Part shown: one piece after another, positions 54,596 through 63,593 of the stretch
How positions within the stretch are numbered: the first letter of the stretch is position 1
Layout of the letters: each line of letters starts with the position of its first letter
Assembly: GCF_001623075.1 (NCBI RefSeq)
Contig: NZ_LMCF01000065.1
Coordinates: forward strand, 1-64,000
Direction of reading: 5' to 3'
DNA length: 64,000 nucleotides
Source: Pseudovibrio sp. Ad37
Lineage (GTDB): Bacteria > Pseudomonadota > Alphaproteobacteria > Rhizobiales > Stappiaceae
Translations under genes and position numbers: made by a program
The notes under the pieces: generated by a model
Database searches by the model: none
Told to the model about the DNA's origin: nothing
The model's input: only the letters and a program-made list of their open reading frames with translations

Positions 54596-56065
54596 GTGGC
54601 AGTTGGAAGTGGTCCAGAAAATTCCGATCCTTCAAAAAAACGTGGATCTGAGAAAAAGCCGGATGTGGACTTGAGCGAAAAGTTCCATGGCATCTCTTAC
54701 CAGAAGAAAGCTGAACCTAACTTCTACCAGCAGCTGAAGCGCGGTGTTTTAGGGCCAAAAGCTCCGGAAGGGGACTTGCCTTTACGTGTGCGTAGTGAAG
54801 TAGCGCGTCAGGAAGCGGCCTCCGAACGTCTGATCGGTATCGTCCAGCTTGGCGTCATTATCTTTTTTGCTGTTCTGTACGCCCTTGCTCCGAGGGCCGA
54901 AGGCACAATGGGCTTCAACTTCGTTCCCATCGCCTTTTCCTGTTATCTCGTCTTTACGCTTATTCGTATTTACGTCTCTTTCAGAACCACCCTGCCGGTC
55001 TGGTATCTGGTCCTGTCTATTATGGCAGACGTGGCGCTTCTGGTCGGATTGATTTTCTCCTTCCACATTCAGTATGCCCAGCATCCCACTTTTTACCTCA
55101 AGGCCCCGACCTTGATGTACCTGTTCCTGTTCATCGCTCTGAGAGCCCTCCGCTTTGATCCAAGATACGTGATCCTCACTGGCGTCTTCGGGGCTCTGGG
55201 TTGGTTAGGGTTGGTGTTCTATGCTCTGACCTATCAAGGTGGCTCAACACTTATCACTCGAAACTACATCGAATATCTGACCGGCGAGGCAGTTCTCATC
55301 GGGGCAGAGCTGGACAAGTTGATAATCATCCTGTCAGTGACAGCGCTTCTTGCCCTTTCTATCTTCAGAGCTCGCCGCACTTTCTTCTCAGCCATTCGCC
55401 AGAAGAATGCAGTAAAAGACTTGAGCCGCTTTTTCACGCCAGAAGTTGCAAATTCCATTGTGGAATCTGAAAGCAGGCTCATGGCTGGAACTGGTGAAAT
55501 CCGGGATGTTGCCATCCTTCTTGTAGACATCCGGTCCTTTACAAAAACTGCCGCCAAACTGCCGCCAGAAACCACCATGCGTGTTTTGAGCCTCTACCAA
55601 AAGAAAGCTGCAAAGGTGATTTTGGGAGAGGGGGGCAAAATTGATAAGTTCCTTGGTGATGGAATCCTTGCAACCTTCGGCGCTGTATCAGACAGCGAAA
55701 CGTATGCAGCTGACGCGTTGCGAGCAGGTGTCGAACTGACTCACATTCTGGAGGAAGAGTGCGCCGATCTGGAAGCTGCAGGTTGGCCCATGAAATTTGA
55801 AGTTGGTGTAGGGGTCGCAGCAGGTCCGGTCAGTGTTGGAGTTGTTGGTGTGCGGGACCGGTTGGAGTTCACCGTGATCGGTGATGCTGTCAACCGCGCT
55901 GCAAAGCTGGAAGCCGCCAACAAGGTCCAGGGCACGCGGTTCCTGACAGATGGTGCAAGTTATTCCATGGCTCTACGACAAGGGTATAAGGGAAACATGA
56001 TAGATTTAAAGTCCGAGTGTGTTGCGGGAATCAATGGAAAAGTAGACCTTGTGGCTTTGGCGTGA
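54596..56065 (+). CDS. Membrane class III adenylate/guanylate cyclase, six-segment type
   Basis: 489 residues from GTG 54596. A basic cytoplasmic N-terminus (about 1-75), six membrane segments (about 80-265) without a large periplasmic domain, and a cyclase domain (about 290-480). Catalytic features: LVDIRSFTK with the metal Asp, KFLGDGILATFG, and FTVIGDAVNRAAKLE. In the last, the Asn is kept but the usual Arg four residues on is Lys. The enzyme may still be active, since AAKLE variants exist. It is the last gene of the divergent unit. Confidence 0.86.
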   Translation: MAVGSGPENSDPSKKRGSEKKPDVDLSEKFHGISYQKKAEPNFYQQLKRGVLGPKAPEGDLPLRVRSEVARQEAASERLIGIVQLGVIIFFAVLYALAPRAEGTMGFNFVPIAFSCYLVFTLIRIYVSFRTTLPVWYLVLSIMADVALLVGLIFSFHIQYAQHPTFYLKAPTLMYLFLFIALRALRFDPRYVILTGVFGALGWLGLVFYALTYQGGSTLITRNYIEYLTGEAVLIGAELDKLIIILSVTALLALSIFRARRTFFSAIRQKNAVKDLSRFFTPEVANSIVESESRLMAGTGEIRDVAILLVDIRSFTKTAAKLPPETTMRVLSLYQKKAAKVILGEGGKIDKFLGDGILATFGAVSDSETYAADALRAGVELTHILEEECADLEAAGWPMKFEVGVGVAAGPVSVGVVGVRDRLEFTVIGDAVNRAAKLEAANKVQGTRFLTDGASYSMALRQGYKGNMIDLKSECVAGINGKVDLVALA

Positions 56066-56176
56066 GAATGATTTTCTCATGCCGACCCGCAATCCAGCAT
56101 TTTGCTGCTTTCAAAGAATTTTGGCGGGAGCTTTGAAAGACAGCGGGGCAAACAAAATGAATCGGGATGGGATTCC

Positions 56177-56944
56177 ATGCAACTTAATAAAGAAATTGCA
56201 GCCGTTGTAACCGGCGGCTCATCAGGTCTTGGCGCGGCAACCGCACGGAAATTGGCTGGCCATGGCGTTAAAGTAACTCTTTTCGACGTGAATGAAGAAG
56301 CTGGTAAAGCACTGGCACAAGAGATTGGTGGTCAGTTCGTAAAAGTTGACGTTACCAGCGATGACAGCGTGAAAGCAGGTCTGGATGCAGCTGAAGCAGC
56401 GCACGGCCCAACACGTATTCTCGTCAACTGTGCAGGTATCGCGCCTGTTGCAAAAACCACCTCTCGTGGTGAGCCGCACCCAATGGATATGTTCCAGACG
56501 GTGATCAACGTAAACCTTGTTGGCACATTCCGTTGTACGTCGTTTGCTGGAACACGCATGGCAAATCTTGAGCCACTGACAGAAGATGGTGAGCGCGGCG
56601 TGATCATCTCCACTGCATCTGTGGCAGCATTTGACGGTCAGATCGGCCAGGCAGCTTATGCAGCGTCTAAAGGTGGCATCGCCGCTCTGACATTGCCTGT
56701 TGCACGAGACCTGTCCAAGTCCGGCATCCGCGTGATGACTGTTGCACCCGGAATCTTCGAAACTCCAATGCTTCGTGGTCTCTCTCAGGAAGTGCAGGAC
56801 TCACTCGGTCAGCAAGTGCCGTTCCCGTCCCGTTTGGGCCGCGGCGACGAATACGCTCAGCTGGTAGAAGCAATCTGCACCAACCCAATGCTGAACGGTG
56901 AAACCATCCGCCTGGATGGCGCAATCCGTATGGCACCGCGCTAA
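56177..56944 (+). CDS. Short-chain dehydrogenase (3-hydroxyacyl-CoA dehydrogenase type)
   Basis: 255 residues from ATG 56177. Cofactor loop TGGSSGLG (about 12-19) with Asp after the second strand (LFDVN, favouring NAD), NCAGIAPV, and the catalytic Ser-Tyr-Lys in STASVAAF and YAASKGG. The ending VEAICTNPMLNGETIRLDGAIRM resembles HSD17B10-type 3-hydroxyacyl-CoA dehydrogenases. The longer frame from 56102 is leader sequence. Confidence 0.88.
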   Translation: MQLNKEIAAVVTGGSSGLGAATARKLAGHGVKVTLFDVNEEAGKALAQEIGGQFVKVDVTSDDSVKAGLDAAEAAHGPTRILVNCAGIAPVAKTTSRGEPHPMDMFQTVINVNLVGTFRCTSFAGTRMANLEPLTEDGERGVIISTASVAAFDGQIGQAAYAASKGGIAALTLPVARDLSKSGIRVMTVAPGIFETPMLRGLSQEVQDSLGQQVPFPSRLGRGDEYAQLVEAICTNPMLNGETIRLDGAIRMAPR

Positions 56945-56952
56945 GCAATTCT

Positions 56953-57006
56953 CTGGTCTGAGAGCGTTGAGTTCTCAGGCCAGCTTCTGGTTGCGAAACA
57001 ACCAGA
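56953..57006 (+). terminator. Two adjacent hairpins after the dehydrogenase gene
   Basis: Stem 1: 11 bp with one G-U pair, 56953-56963 with 56973-56983. Stem 2: perfect 8 bp, TCTGGTTG (56986-56993) and CAACCAGA (56999-57006), loop CGAAA. They begin 9 bases after the stop. There is no T-run, so transcription end by this structure is only likely, not certain. Confidence 0.5.
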
Positions 57007-57088
57007 CCTACCAATATGGTCTAATCCAAAGGTCGACTAAGTGCTTAGGCACACCCTCGTGCAGTGGTATCTTAGTCCTGCTAAGTTC

Positions 57089-57114
57089 ATCGGATCGTAA
57101 TTTATAGATCCGAT
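57089..57114. promoter_or_regulatory. Palindrome upstream of the oxidoreductase pair (operator candidate)
   Basis: ATCGGATC (57089-57096) and GATCCGAT (57107-57114) are perfect inverted copies with a 10-base AT-rich spacer, 14 bases before the start of the first oxidoreductase gene. The geometry suits a dimeric regulator overlapping the promoter; it may also form a hairpin in the leader. Confidence 0.5.
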
Positions 57115-57128
57115 TCCTAGAGGCCTTC

Positions 57129-58469
57129 ATGGCGACCTATACCAGCTCCACTCCCCAACAGTTCTTCGGCGACCTCCCAGAACAGACTGATGTTCTGATT
57201 ATTGGCGGTGGCGTGATTGGCACCTGCACAGCCTACTGGCTGGCACAAAAGGGTGTGAACGTGACACTCTGCGAAAAGGGCCGCGTTGCCGGAGAACAGT
57301 CGAGCCGCAACTGGGGCTGGGTCCGCCAGCAAGGTAGGGATGCCGCAGAACTCCCCATATCCATGGAAAGCAGCCGGCTCTGGCAGCAGCTGATGAAAGA
57401 AACCGGAGAGGATCTCGGGTTTCGCCAGGAGGGCGTTTATTATCTGGCAGAAAAACAAGAGGACCTCAAAAACTATGAGGACTTTCTTGAGCTCGCCAAA
57501 CAGCATCAACTCGATACCAAGCTCCTCAGTAAAGACGAGGTCTACGCCAAAATTCCGGGGCGTGATGGCAAATGGGTTGGCGGAATGGTCACACCAAGTG
57601 ATGGCCGTGCTGAGCCATGGATAGCTGTGCCCGCGATTGGCAGAGCAGCGGAACGCAACGGTGCTGTGATCGTTGAAGACTGTGCAGTGCGTACGCTCGA
57701 GATTGAAGGTGGTAAACTCACAGGTGCTGTGACCGAAAAGGGGACGATCAAAGCAAACCGTGTCCTGATCGCTGCTGGTGCATGGTCCTCACTCTTTGCA
57801 CAAAATCTCGGCGTGTCCATGCCTCAGCTATGTGTGCGAGCAACTGTGGCTGCAACCAAGGCTGTGCCTGATCTTTTCAACGGCAACGCTGCAGACGGCA
57901 CATTCGCGTTCCGCAAAAGAGTAGATGGTGGCTACACACTTGCGGTCAGTGATATTCATGATCACTACATCGGTAAGGACTCGTTTCGTCACCTCTTCAA
58001 GTGGCTTCCTGCTGTGAAAGCGTCCTTCAAAGGCATTTCCTTTGGCATGAACCCACCAAAGAACTATCCAGATTCATCGGCGCATAAGCGGCATTGGTCT
58101 GGAGATGAAGTCACACCGTTTGAAACATGTCGTGTGCTAAACCCTGATCCAAGCCCGAAAGCCCTCAAACGCATTCAGGATCGTCTGGTTGACCGCTTCC
58201 CTCAGCTCAAAGGGCTGCAAATGGAAGAAAGTTGGGCTGGAATGATTGATGCAATGCCGGACTTTGTCCCGATCATGGATGAAGTCCCGACACAAAAGGG
58301 CGTGTTTATCGCGACGGGTTTTTCCGGGCATGGGTTTGGCATTGGTCCTGCAGCAGGACGCATAATGGCAGATTTGCTCATGGACAAACCAGCTGGCTAC
58401 GACCTGACGCGCTTCCGCTATTCGCGGTTTTCCGATGGCTCCAAAATCAAGCTCGGACCCTTTATCTAA
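57129..58469 (+). CDS. FAD-dependent oxidoreductase (DAO/glycine-oxidase-like), first of tandem pair
   Basis: 446 residues from ATG 57129. The FAD-binding motif is IIGGGVIGTCTAYWL (about 25-39) with the acidic end [10 protein letters not shown]; then RNWGWVRQQGRD, GMVTPSDGRAEPW and the C-terminal [15 protein letters not shown] that closes over FAD. Such enzymes oxidise D-amino acids, N-methyl amino acids or amines. Substrate unknown. It is strongly similar throughout to the gene that follows 18 bases downstream. Confidence 0.88.
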   Translation: MATYTSSTPQQFFGDLPEQTDVLIIGGGVIGTCTAYWLAQKGVNVTLCEKGRVAGEQSSRNWGWVRQQGRDAAELPISMESSRLWQQLMKETGEDLGFRQEGVYYLAEKQEDLKNYEDFLELAKQHQLDTKLLSKDEVYAKIPGRDGKWVGGMVTPSDGRAEPWIAVPAIGRAAERNGAVIVEDCAVRTLEIEGGKLTGAVTEKGTIKANRVLIAAGAWSSLFAQNLGVSMPQLCVRATVAATKAVPDLFNGNAADGTFAFRKRVDGGYTLAVSDIHDHYIGKDSFRHLFKWLPAVKASFKGISFGMNPPKNYPDSSAHKRHWSGDEVTPFETCRVLNPDPSPKALKRIQDRLVDRFPQLKGLQMEESWAGMIDAMPDFVPIMDEVPTQKGVFIATGFSGHGFGIGPAAGRIMADLLMDKPAGYDLTRFRYSRFSDGSKIKLGPFI

Positions 58470-58487
58470 CCTCCTTGAGTAAGTGAC

Positions 58488-59789
58488 GTGATTTATTCAG
58501 AAAATACACCGCAGCAGTTCCATGGAGAACAGCCGCAGGAAACAGACGTGCTCATAATCGGCGGGGGCATCATTGGTGTGTGTACCGCCTATTACCTCGC
58601 CAAGAAGGGCGTAAGCGTCACTCTTTGCGAAAAGGGGAGAGTTGCAGGAGAGCAGTCCAGTCGCAATTGGGGTTGGATTCGCCAGCAAGGACGTGATGAG
58701 CCGGAAATCCCGCTCTCTATCGAAGCTCGTCGTTTGTGGGAGGAGCTCAGCGAAGAGACAGGGGAAGACCTCGGTTACAGCGCGACTGGCGTCTACTACC
58801 TTGCTGCAAAGCATGAAGACTTGGAAAATTTCGAAAAGTTCGTCGAGCTTGGCCGGAAATATGATCTTGATACCTGCATGATCTCAAGAGCGCAGGTTCA
58901 TGAAGATATCAAAGGTAAAGAAGGCCGCTGGATCGGTGGAATGCATACTGCCAGTGATGGTCGTGCTGAACCCGGGCAGGCGACGCTTGGCATCGCAAAA
59001 GCTGCAGAGCGACTTGGAGCTGTCATTTGCGAAAACAACGCTGTTCGTACATTGGTAAAATCCGGTGGCGAGGTTGTGGGCGCTGTCACAGAGCAAGGCG
59101 AGATCAAAGCAGGACAGGTAATGCTGGCAGGTGGGGCATGGTCTTCTTTGTTCGCCGCCAATGCAGGCATTAAACTGCCTCAACTTTCTGTAGAGTTGAC
59201 CGTTGCAGCAACGCAAGCTGTACCGGATGTCCTACCGGCAAATGCCTCAGACAACACCTTTGCTATGCGCCGTCGTCAGGATGGTGGCTACACGCTGGCA
59301 CTCAAGAACAACCAGACCCATCATATCGGTCTGGATTCTTTTAAGTTCTTGAAAGAATGGCTACCCAACATGGCCGAAAACTTAAAAGGCACCAGCATCA
59401 AGCCGTGGTCTCCAAAAAACTACCCTGACCACTGGATGCAAAAACGGCGCTGGACCGGAGCGGACATAACACCATTTGAAGCCATGCGCGTTCTTAACTC
59501 CAAACCTGATCAGAAAGAGCTGGGAGCTTTAACCGAGGCTCTTGTCGATCGCTTCCCTCAGCTCAAAGGAACGAAACTGCAATCCGCCTGGGGCGGACTC
59601 ATTGATGCCATGCCAGACTTTCTGCCCGTAATCGATAGAGCACCAAATCAGAACAACCTGCATATCGTGACGGGATTCTCAGGCCACGGGTTTGGCATTG
59701 GACCATCCATCGGACGCTTTATGGCAGACGTGCTTTCAGGCAAAAGTGCAGGTCATGATCTCTCCAGTTTTGCCTTTAACCGGTTTTAA
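58488..59789 (+). CDS. FAD-dependent oxidoreductase (DAO-like), second of tandem pair
   Basis: 433 residues from GTG 58488. The same architecture as its upstream neighbour: [16 protein letters not shown] for [33 protein letters not shown] and [15 protein letters not shown]. The two proteins match for long stretches but differ at most third positions, so this is an old tandem duplication. Co-transcription is likely because only 18 bases separate them. Substrate specificity may have diverged. Confidence 0.88.
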   Translation: MIYSENTPQQFHGEQPQETDVLIIGGGIIGVCTAYYLAKKGVSVTLCEKGRVAGEQSSRNWGWIRQQGRDEPEIPLSIEARRLWEELSEETGEDLGYSATGVYYLAAKHEDLENFEKFVELGRKYDLDTCMISRAQVHEDIKGKEGRWIGGMHTASDGRAEPGQATLGIAKAAERLGAVICENNAVRTLVKSGGEVVGAVTEQGEIKAGQVMLAGGAWSSLFAANAGIKLPQLSVELTVAATQAVPDVLPANASDNTFAMRRRQDGGYTLALKNNQTHHIGLDSFKFLKEWLPNMAENLKGTSIKPWSPKNYPDHWMQKRRWTGADITPFEAMRVLNSKPDQKELGALTEALVDRFPQLKGTKLQSAWGGLIDAMPDFLPVIDRAPNQNNLHIVTGFSGHGFGIGPSIGRFMADVLSGKSAGHDLSSFAFNRF

Positions 59790-59980
59790 AAGCAGCAAGA
59801 CTTGAGCCTCTGGCAGGTGACACTCGAGAAATGCTCAAGCGATCAGAAGGGGAGAGCCGTACCCGCGGGTACTCTTTTTCTCATTGGTGGTGTAAGCTGA
59901 AGAAAAGTTGCCAAATTAGTCCGATAAAACTAACTATACCGCAACGCGTAAATAACATATTCGCCAGATTGGGGTTTTCG

Positions 59981-61828
59981 ATGCCAAACTATCGTTCGCG
60001 CACTTCCACACACGGCCGCAACATGGCAGGCGCCAGAGGCCTGTGGCGGGCAACCGGTGTTAAAGAAAATGACTTCGGCAAGCCAATTATTGCTGTCGTC
60101 AACTCCTTCACTCAGTTCGTGCCAGGCCACGTGCATTTGAAAGACCTCGGCCAGCTCGTCGCTCGCGAAATTGAGCAGGCCGGTGGCATCGCAAAAGAGT
60201 TCAACACCATCGCAGTCGATGACGGTATCGCAATGGGTCACGACGGCATGCTCTACTCGTTGCCCTCTCGTGAGTTGATCGCCGACTCCGTGGAGTACAT
60301 GGTCAACGCCCACTGCGCAGATGCCATGGTCTGTATTTCCAACTGTGACAAGATCACTCCAGGCATGTTGATGGCATCTTTGCGCCTGAACATTCCAACC
60401 GTGTTCGTGTCCGGTGGACCGATGGAAGCTGGCAAAGTAACGCTCGCAAACGGTGAAAAACGCAAAGTTGACCTTGTCGACGCAATGATCGCCGCAGCTG
60501 ATGACAACGTTTCTGACAGCGACGTTGAAAGCATCGAGCGCAGCGCATGCCCGACATGTGGCTCCTGTTCTGGCATGTTCACCGCAAACTCCATGAACTG
60601 TCTGACAGAAGCTCTGGGCCTGTCTCTTCCGGGCAATGGCTCAACTCTGGCAACGCATTCAGACCGTAAACGCCTGTTCATCGAAGCTGGTCACCTGATC
60701 GTAGATCTGGCAAAACGCTATTACGAACAGGAAGATGAGAGCGCACTGCCGCGTAACATTGCAAACTTCAAAGCCTTTGAAAACGCAATGATTATGGACA
60801 TCGCAATGGGTGGTTCCACCAACACCGTTTTGCATTTGCTGGCTGCAGCGCAGGAAGGTGAAGTGGACTTCACCATGGAAGACATTGACCGTCTGTCTCG
60901 CATAGTACCAGTGCTGTGTAAGGTGGCTCCATCGGTCGCCAACGTCCACATGGAAGACATTCACCGCGCAGGTGGCATCCTCGGCATTCTGGGCGAGCTG
61001 GACCGTGCAGGTCTCATAGATACCTCAGTAAAATCAGTGCATGCCAAAGACTTAGCCGATGCTCTTGAACGCTGGGATCTCAAACGGACAGACAGCACAA
61101 GCGTGCGCGAGTTCTTTTCAGCCGCACCAGGTGGTGTGCCGACACAGATCGCCTTCTCTCAGAGCTCCCGCTATGCGGAAGGCGTTGATGAAGATCGTGA
61201 AAACGGCGTTATCCGTTCCAAAGAACATGCCTTCTCGCAGGATGGCGGACTGGCAGTGCTCTACGGCAATCTGGCAGAAGATGGTTGTATCGTTAAGACA
61301 GCTGGCGTGGATGAGAGCATTCTAACCTTCTCTGGCCCTGCACGCATCTTTGAATCTCAGGACACAGCCGTCAGTGCGATCCTGACCGGCAAGGTGAAAG
61401 AGGGCGACATCGTCCTCATCCGCTACGAAGGCCCACGCGGTGGTCCAGGCATGCAGGAAATGCTGTATCCAACCAGCTACCTCAAGTCCAAAGGCCTTGG
61501 CAAAGCCTGCGCGCTCATCACAGATGGCCGCTTCTCTGGTGGGTCTTCCGGCTTGTCCATTGGTCATGTCTCCCCGGAAGCAGCTGAAGGCGGCAATATC
61601 GGTCTATTGGAAGAAGGCGATATGATTGATATCGACATTCCAAACCGCAAAATCGAGATGCGTGTTTCTGATGAAGAGCTTGCCTCCCGCCGCGCTGCGA
61701 TGGAAGCAAAAGGGAATGCTGCATGGAAGCCTGTTGAGGTGCGTAAGCGCAAGGTTACCACCGCGCTGAAAGCCTATGCTGCCATGACCACTAGCGCATC
61801 CAAAGGCGCAGTTCGCAAAGTTGACTAA
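59981..61828 (+). CDS. ilvD: Dihydroxy-acid dehydratase
   Basis: 615 residues from ATG 59981. It begins [20 protein letters not shown] and has the iron-sulphur ligands in [11 protein letters not shown] and [18 protein letters not shown], and the C-terminal [12 protein letters not shown] and [21 protein letters not shown]. It catalyses the third step of valine/isoleucine synthesis. The frame is open to 59831, but homologues start at MPNYRS. The 190 bases upstream carry no other gene. Confidence 0.96.
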   Translation: MPNYRSRTSTHGRNMAGARGLWRATGVKENDFGKPIIAVVNSFTQFVPGHVHLKDLGQLVAREIEQAGGIAKEFNTIAVDDGIAMGHDGMLYSLPSRELIADSVEYMVNAHCADAMVCISNCDKITPGMLMASLRLNIPTVFVSGGPMEAGKVTLANGEKRKVDLVDAMIAAADDNVSDSDVESIERSACPTCGSCSGMFTANSMNCLTEALGLSLPGNGSTLATHSDRKRLFIEAGHLIVDLAKRYYEQEDESALPRNIANFKAFENAMIMDIAMGGSTNTVLHLLAAAQEGEVDFTMEDIDRLSRIVPVLCKVAPSVANVHMEDIHRAGGILGILGELDRAGLIDTSVKSVHAKDLADALERWDLKRTDSTSVREFFSAAPGGVPTQIAFSQSSRYAEGVDEDRENGVIRSKEHAFSQDGGLAVLYGNLAEDGCIVKTAGVDESILTFSGPARIFESQDTAVSAILTGKVKEGDIVLIRYEGPRGGPGMQEMLYPTSYLKSKGLGKACALITDGRFSGGSSGLSIGHVSPEAAEGGNIGLLEEGDMIDIDIPNRKIEMRVSDEELASRRAAMEAKGNAAWKPVEVRKRKVTTALKAYAAMTTSASKGAVRKVD

Positions 61829-61852
61829 GCCTTAGGTTCAATAAGACATTTA

Positions 61853-61885
61853 AAAGCCCCGTGGAGATCATCTCTGCGGGGCTTT
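61853..61885 (+). terminator. Terminator of ilvD
   Basis: AAAGCCCCG (61853-61861) pairs with CGGGGCTTT (61877-61885), a perfect 9-bp stem with a 15-base loop, followed by CTATT. It lies 24 bases after ilvD and may also serve the convergent peroxiredoxin gene, which ends 27 bases further on. Confidence 0.85.
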
Positions 61886-61911
61886 CTATTGCAGGAGCGT
61901 GTTTTGAGCTT

Positions 61912-62562
61912 TTAGCTTGGCGCACTCACATATCGCAGATAGGGTAGGACCGTTTTCACAGAGCCAAACTTGACTTCCGCGTCTTCGGTACTGACAGCTG
62001 GGGGCACGATCACATCCTCTCCAACAGTCCAGTCAGCAGGCGTTGCAACGCCCTTGGCAGACATCTGTAGCCCATCCAAAGCGCGCAAGATTTCTGCAAA
62101 ATTTCGCCCAACGGTCATAGGGTAGGTCATCATCAGTTTTACTTGCTTGTCCGGCCCAATGATGAAGACGGAACGAACTGTTGCTGAGTCAGCAGGCGTG
62201 CGGCCGTCAGGAAGCACATATTCAGCAGGCAGCATGTCGAAGGCTTTGGCCATTTCAAGACCAGCATCGGCTACAATCGCAAAGTCTGGCTTTGCTCCGC
62301 CAACAGATTCAATGTCGACTTTCCACTTCTTGTGGTCTTCTACACCATCAACTGAAACGCCAAGGACTTTGGTGTTACGCTTTGCCCATTCTTCACTGAG
62401 CTTTGCCACAGCTCCAAATTCGGTAGTGCAAACCGGAGTAAAGTCTTTCGGATGCGAGAAGATAATTGCCCAGCTATCGCCAATCCAATCGTGCAGGGTG
62501 ATTTCGCCCTGATCAGTTTCTACAGAAAGGTTAGGGATAGTATCGTTAATGCGTAAAACCAT
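61912..62562 (-). CDS. 1-Cys peroxiredoxin (Prx6 type)
   Basis: 216 residues from the ATG at 62562, with GAGG about 8 bases upstream on the minus strand. The peroxidatic Cys is in DFTPVCTTEF and is the only Cys of the protein, so no resolving Cys exists. The FAIVADAGLEMAKAFDM and C-terminal dimer extension PADWTVGEDVIVPP fit Prx6. It reduces peroxides with an external thiol. Divergent from the ArsR gene. Confidence 0.92.
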   Translation of the reverse strand: MVLRINDTIPNLSVETDQGEITLHDWIGDSWAIIFSHPKDFTPVCTTEFGAVAKLSEEWAKRNTKVLGVSVDGVEDHKKWKVDIESVGGAKPDFAIVADAGLEMAKAFDMLPAEYVLPDGRTPADSATVRSVFIIGPDKQVKLMMTYPMTVGRNFAEILRALDGLQMSAKGVATPADWTVGEDVIVPPAVSTEDAEVKFGSVKTVLPYLRYVSAPS

Positions 62563-62800
62563 GAGTAATCCTCTTCTTATCCAGTACTGCGCATCGCTCA
62601 AAAGGCCTTGGACCTCCCACAGCACCAATAACATTTAAGTACCGAATTTCTGCATTCAATGGGAGCGGCTTTCAGTTCTTGATACAATTTTGTGAAGTAT
62701 TAGCGTGGAGAGTTTCAACCTGATCTCTCAATAGAATTTGTTAATGCAATCAAACATATTAATCAATTGACTTTGCGTTAGCCAAAGCTTACCGTAAGTT
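62563..62800. promoter_or_regulatory. Divergent promoter region, peroxiredoxin / arsR
   Basis: 238 bases, AT-rich near the arsR side. A possible promoter for arsR is TTGACT (62768-62773), 17 bases, TACCGT. The sequences ATTAATCAATTGA and TTGTTAATGCAATCAAACA just upstream are imperfect palindromes where an ArsR-type dimer could bind. No ORF is seen. Confidence 0.35.
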
Positions 62801-63139
62801 ATGACTTACCAAGATATCCTTCATGCGCTGGCAGATGATACTCGTCGCAAGATATTTGAAGATCTTCGGGCAGGGCCTAAGAATGTCAAAGCACTCTCAC
62901 AGGCAAAAGGCGTCACTCGGCCAGCTGTCTCTCAGCATCTGAAAGTGCTGGAACGGGCTGGGCTGGTGGAGGCCGATCAACGCGGAACGTCGAGATTCTA
63001 CGCAGTAAGGCGTGAGGGCATCTCACCTTTGCGTGACTACCTTGATCAGTTCTGGGAGGACGTCCTGAACGCTTTTGCAACTGAAGTCACCGAACAACAG
63101 GAGATGGGGCATGATCACACCAGTGGTGAAAACGATTAG
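62801..63139 (+). CDS. ArsR-family transcriptional regulator
   Basis: 112 residues from ATG 62801. Winged helix: ILHALADDTRRKIFEDL, then the helix-turn-helix NVKALSQAKGVTRPAVSQHLKVL (key part RPAVSQHLK) and the wing GLVEADQRGTSRFYAV. There are no metal-binding cysteines, so it is of the SRPBCC-partner type rather than a metal sensor. It overlaps the next gene by 29 bases. Confidence 0.9.
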   Translation: MTYQDILHALADDTRRKIFEDLRAGPKNVKALSQAKGVTRPAVSQHLKVLERAGLVEADQRGTSRFYAVRREGISPLRDYLDQFWEDVLNAFATEVTEQQEMGHDHTSGEND

Positions 63140-63572
63140 GGTGGACTGTAGCCCAGAAAGAGCCTTCGAGGTTTTTACAGGTGATTTCAGTAAATGGTGG
63201 CCAATTCAAACTCATTCTGTAACAGCAATGAATGGCAGCGAACTACCTGAGGTCTTTTGTGAGCGGCAGGAAGGCGGCAAGCTATATGAAGTCGCAAAGG
63301 ATGGCACGCGGCATGACTGGGGAACGCTCAAAATCTATCAGCCCTCAAAAGCCCTCTCGTTTCTCTGGCACATTAACAACCCGGAGAGCATGGCAACCTG
63401 TGTGGATGTGACGTTTGAGAAGGACGGCGAGGGTACCAAAGTGGTTCTAAGTCATCATGATTGGGAGAAGATGGGCGAAATCGGCTCCACAATGCGCGAA
63501 AGCTACAATAATGGCTGGGTCAGCGTTTTTGAGGTGCATTTCAAAAACGCGTGTAATTCCAGTCCTGCTTAG
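63111..63572 (+). CDS. SRPBCC / AHSA1-like domain protein
   Basis: 153 residues from ATG 63111, AGGAG at 63099-63103. The pattern ITPVVKTIRVDCSPERAFEVFT, FSKWWPI, GGKLYEV and WGTLKIYQPSKALSFLW and a C-terminal helix ending NGWVSVFEVHFKN fit the AHSA1 START-like fold. These small ligand-binding proteins are often paired with an ArsR-type repressor, as here. The ligand is unknown. Confidence 0.88.
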   Translation: MITPVVKTIRVDCSPERAFEVFTGDFSKWWPIQTHSVTAMNGSELPEVFCERQEGGKLYEVAKDGTRHDWGTLKIYQPSKALSFLWHINNPESMATCVDVTFEKDGEGTKVVLSHHDWEKMGEIGSTMRESYNNGWVSVFEVHFKNACNSSPA

Positions 63573-63593
63573 GAAGCAAAGCCTCGCTGTTTG

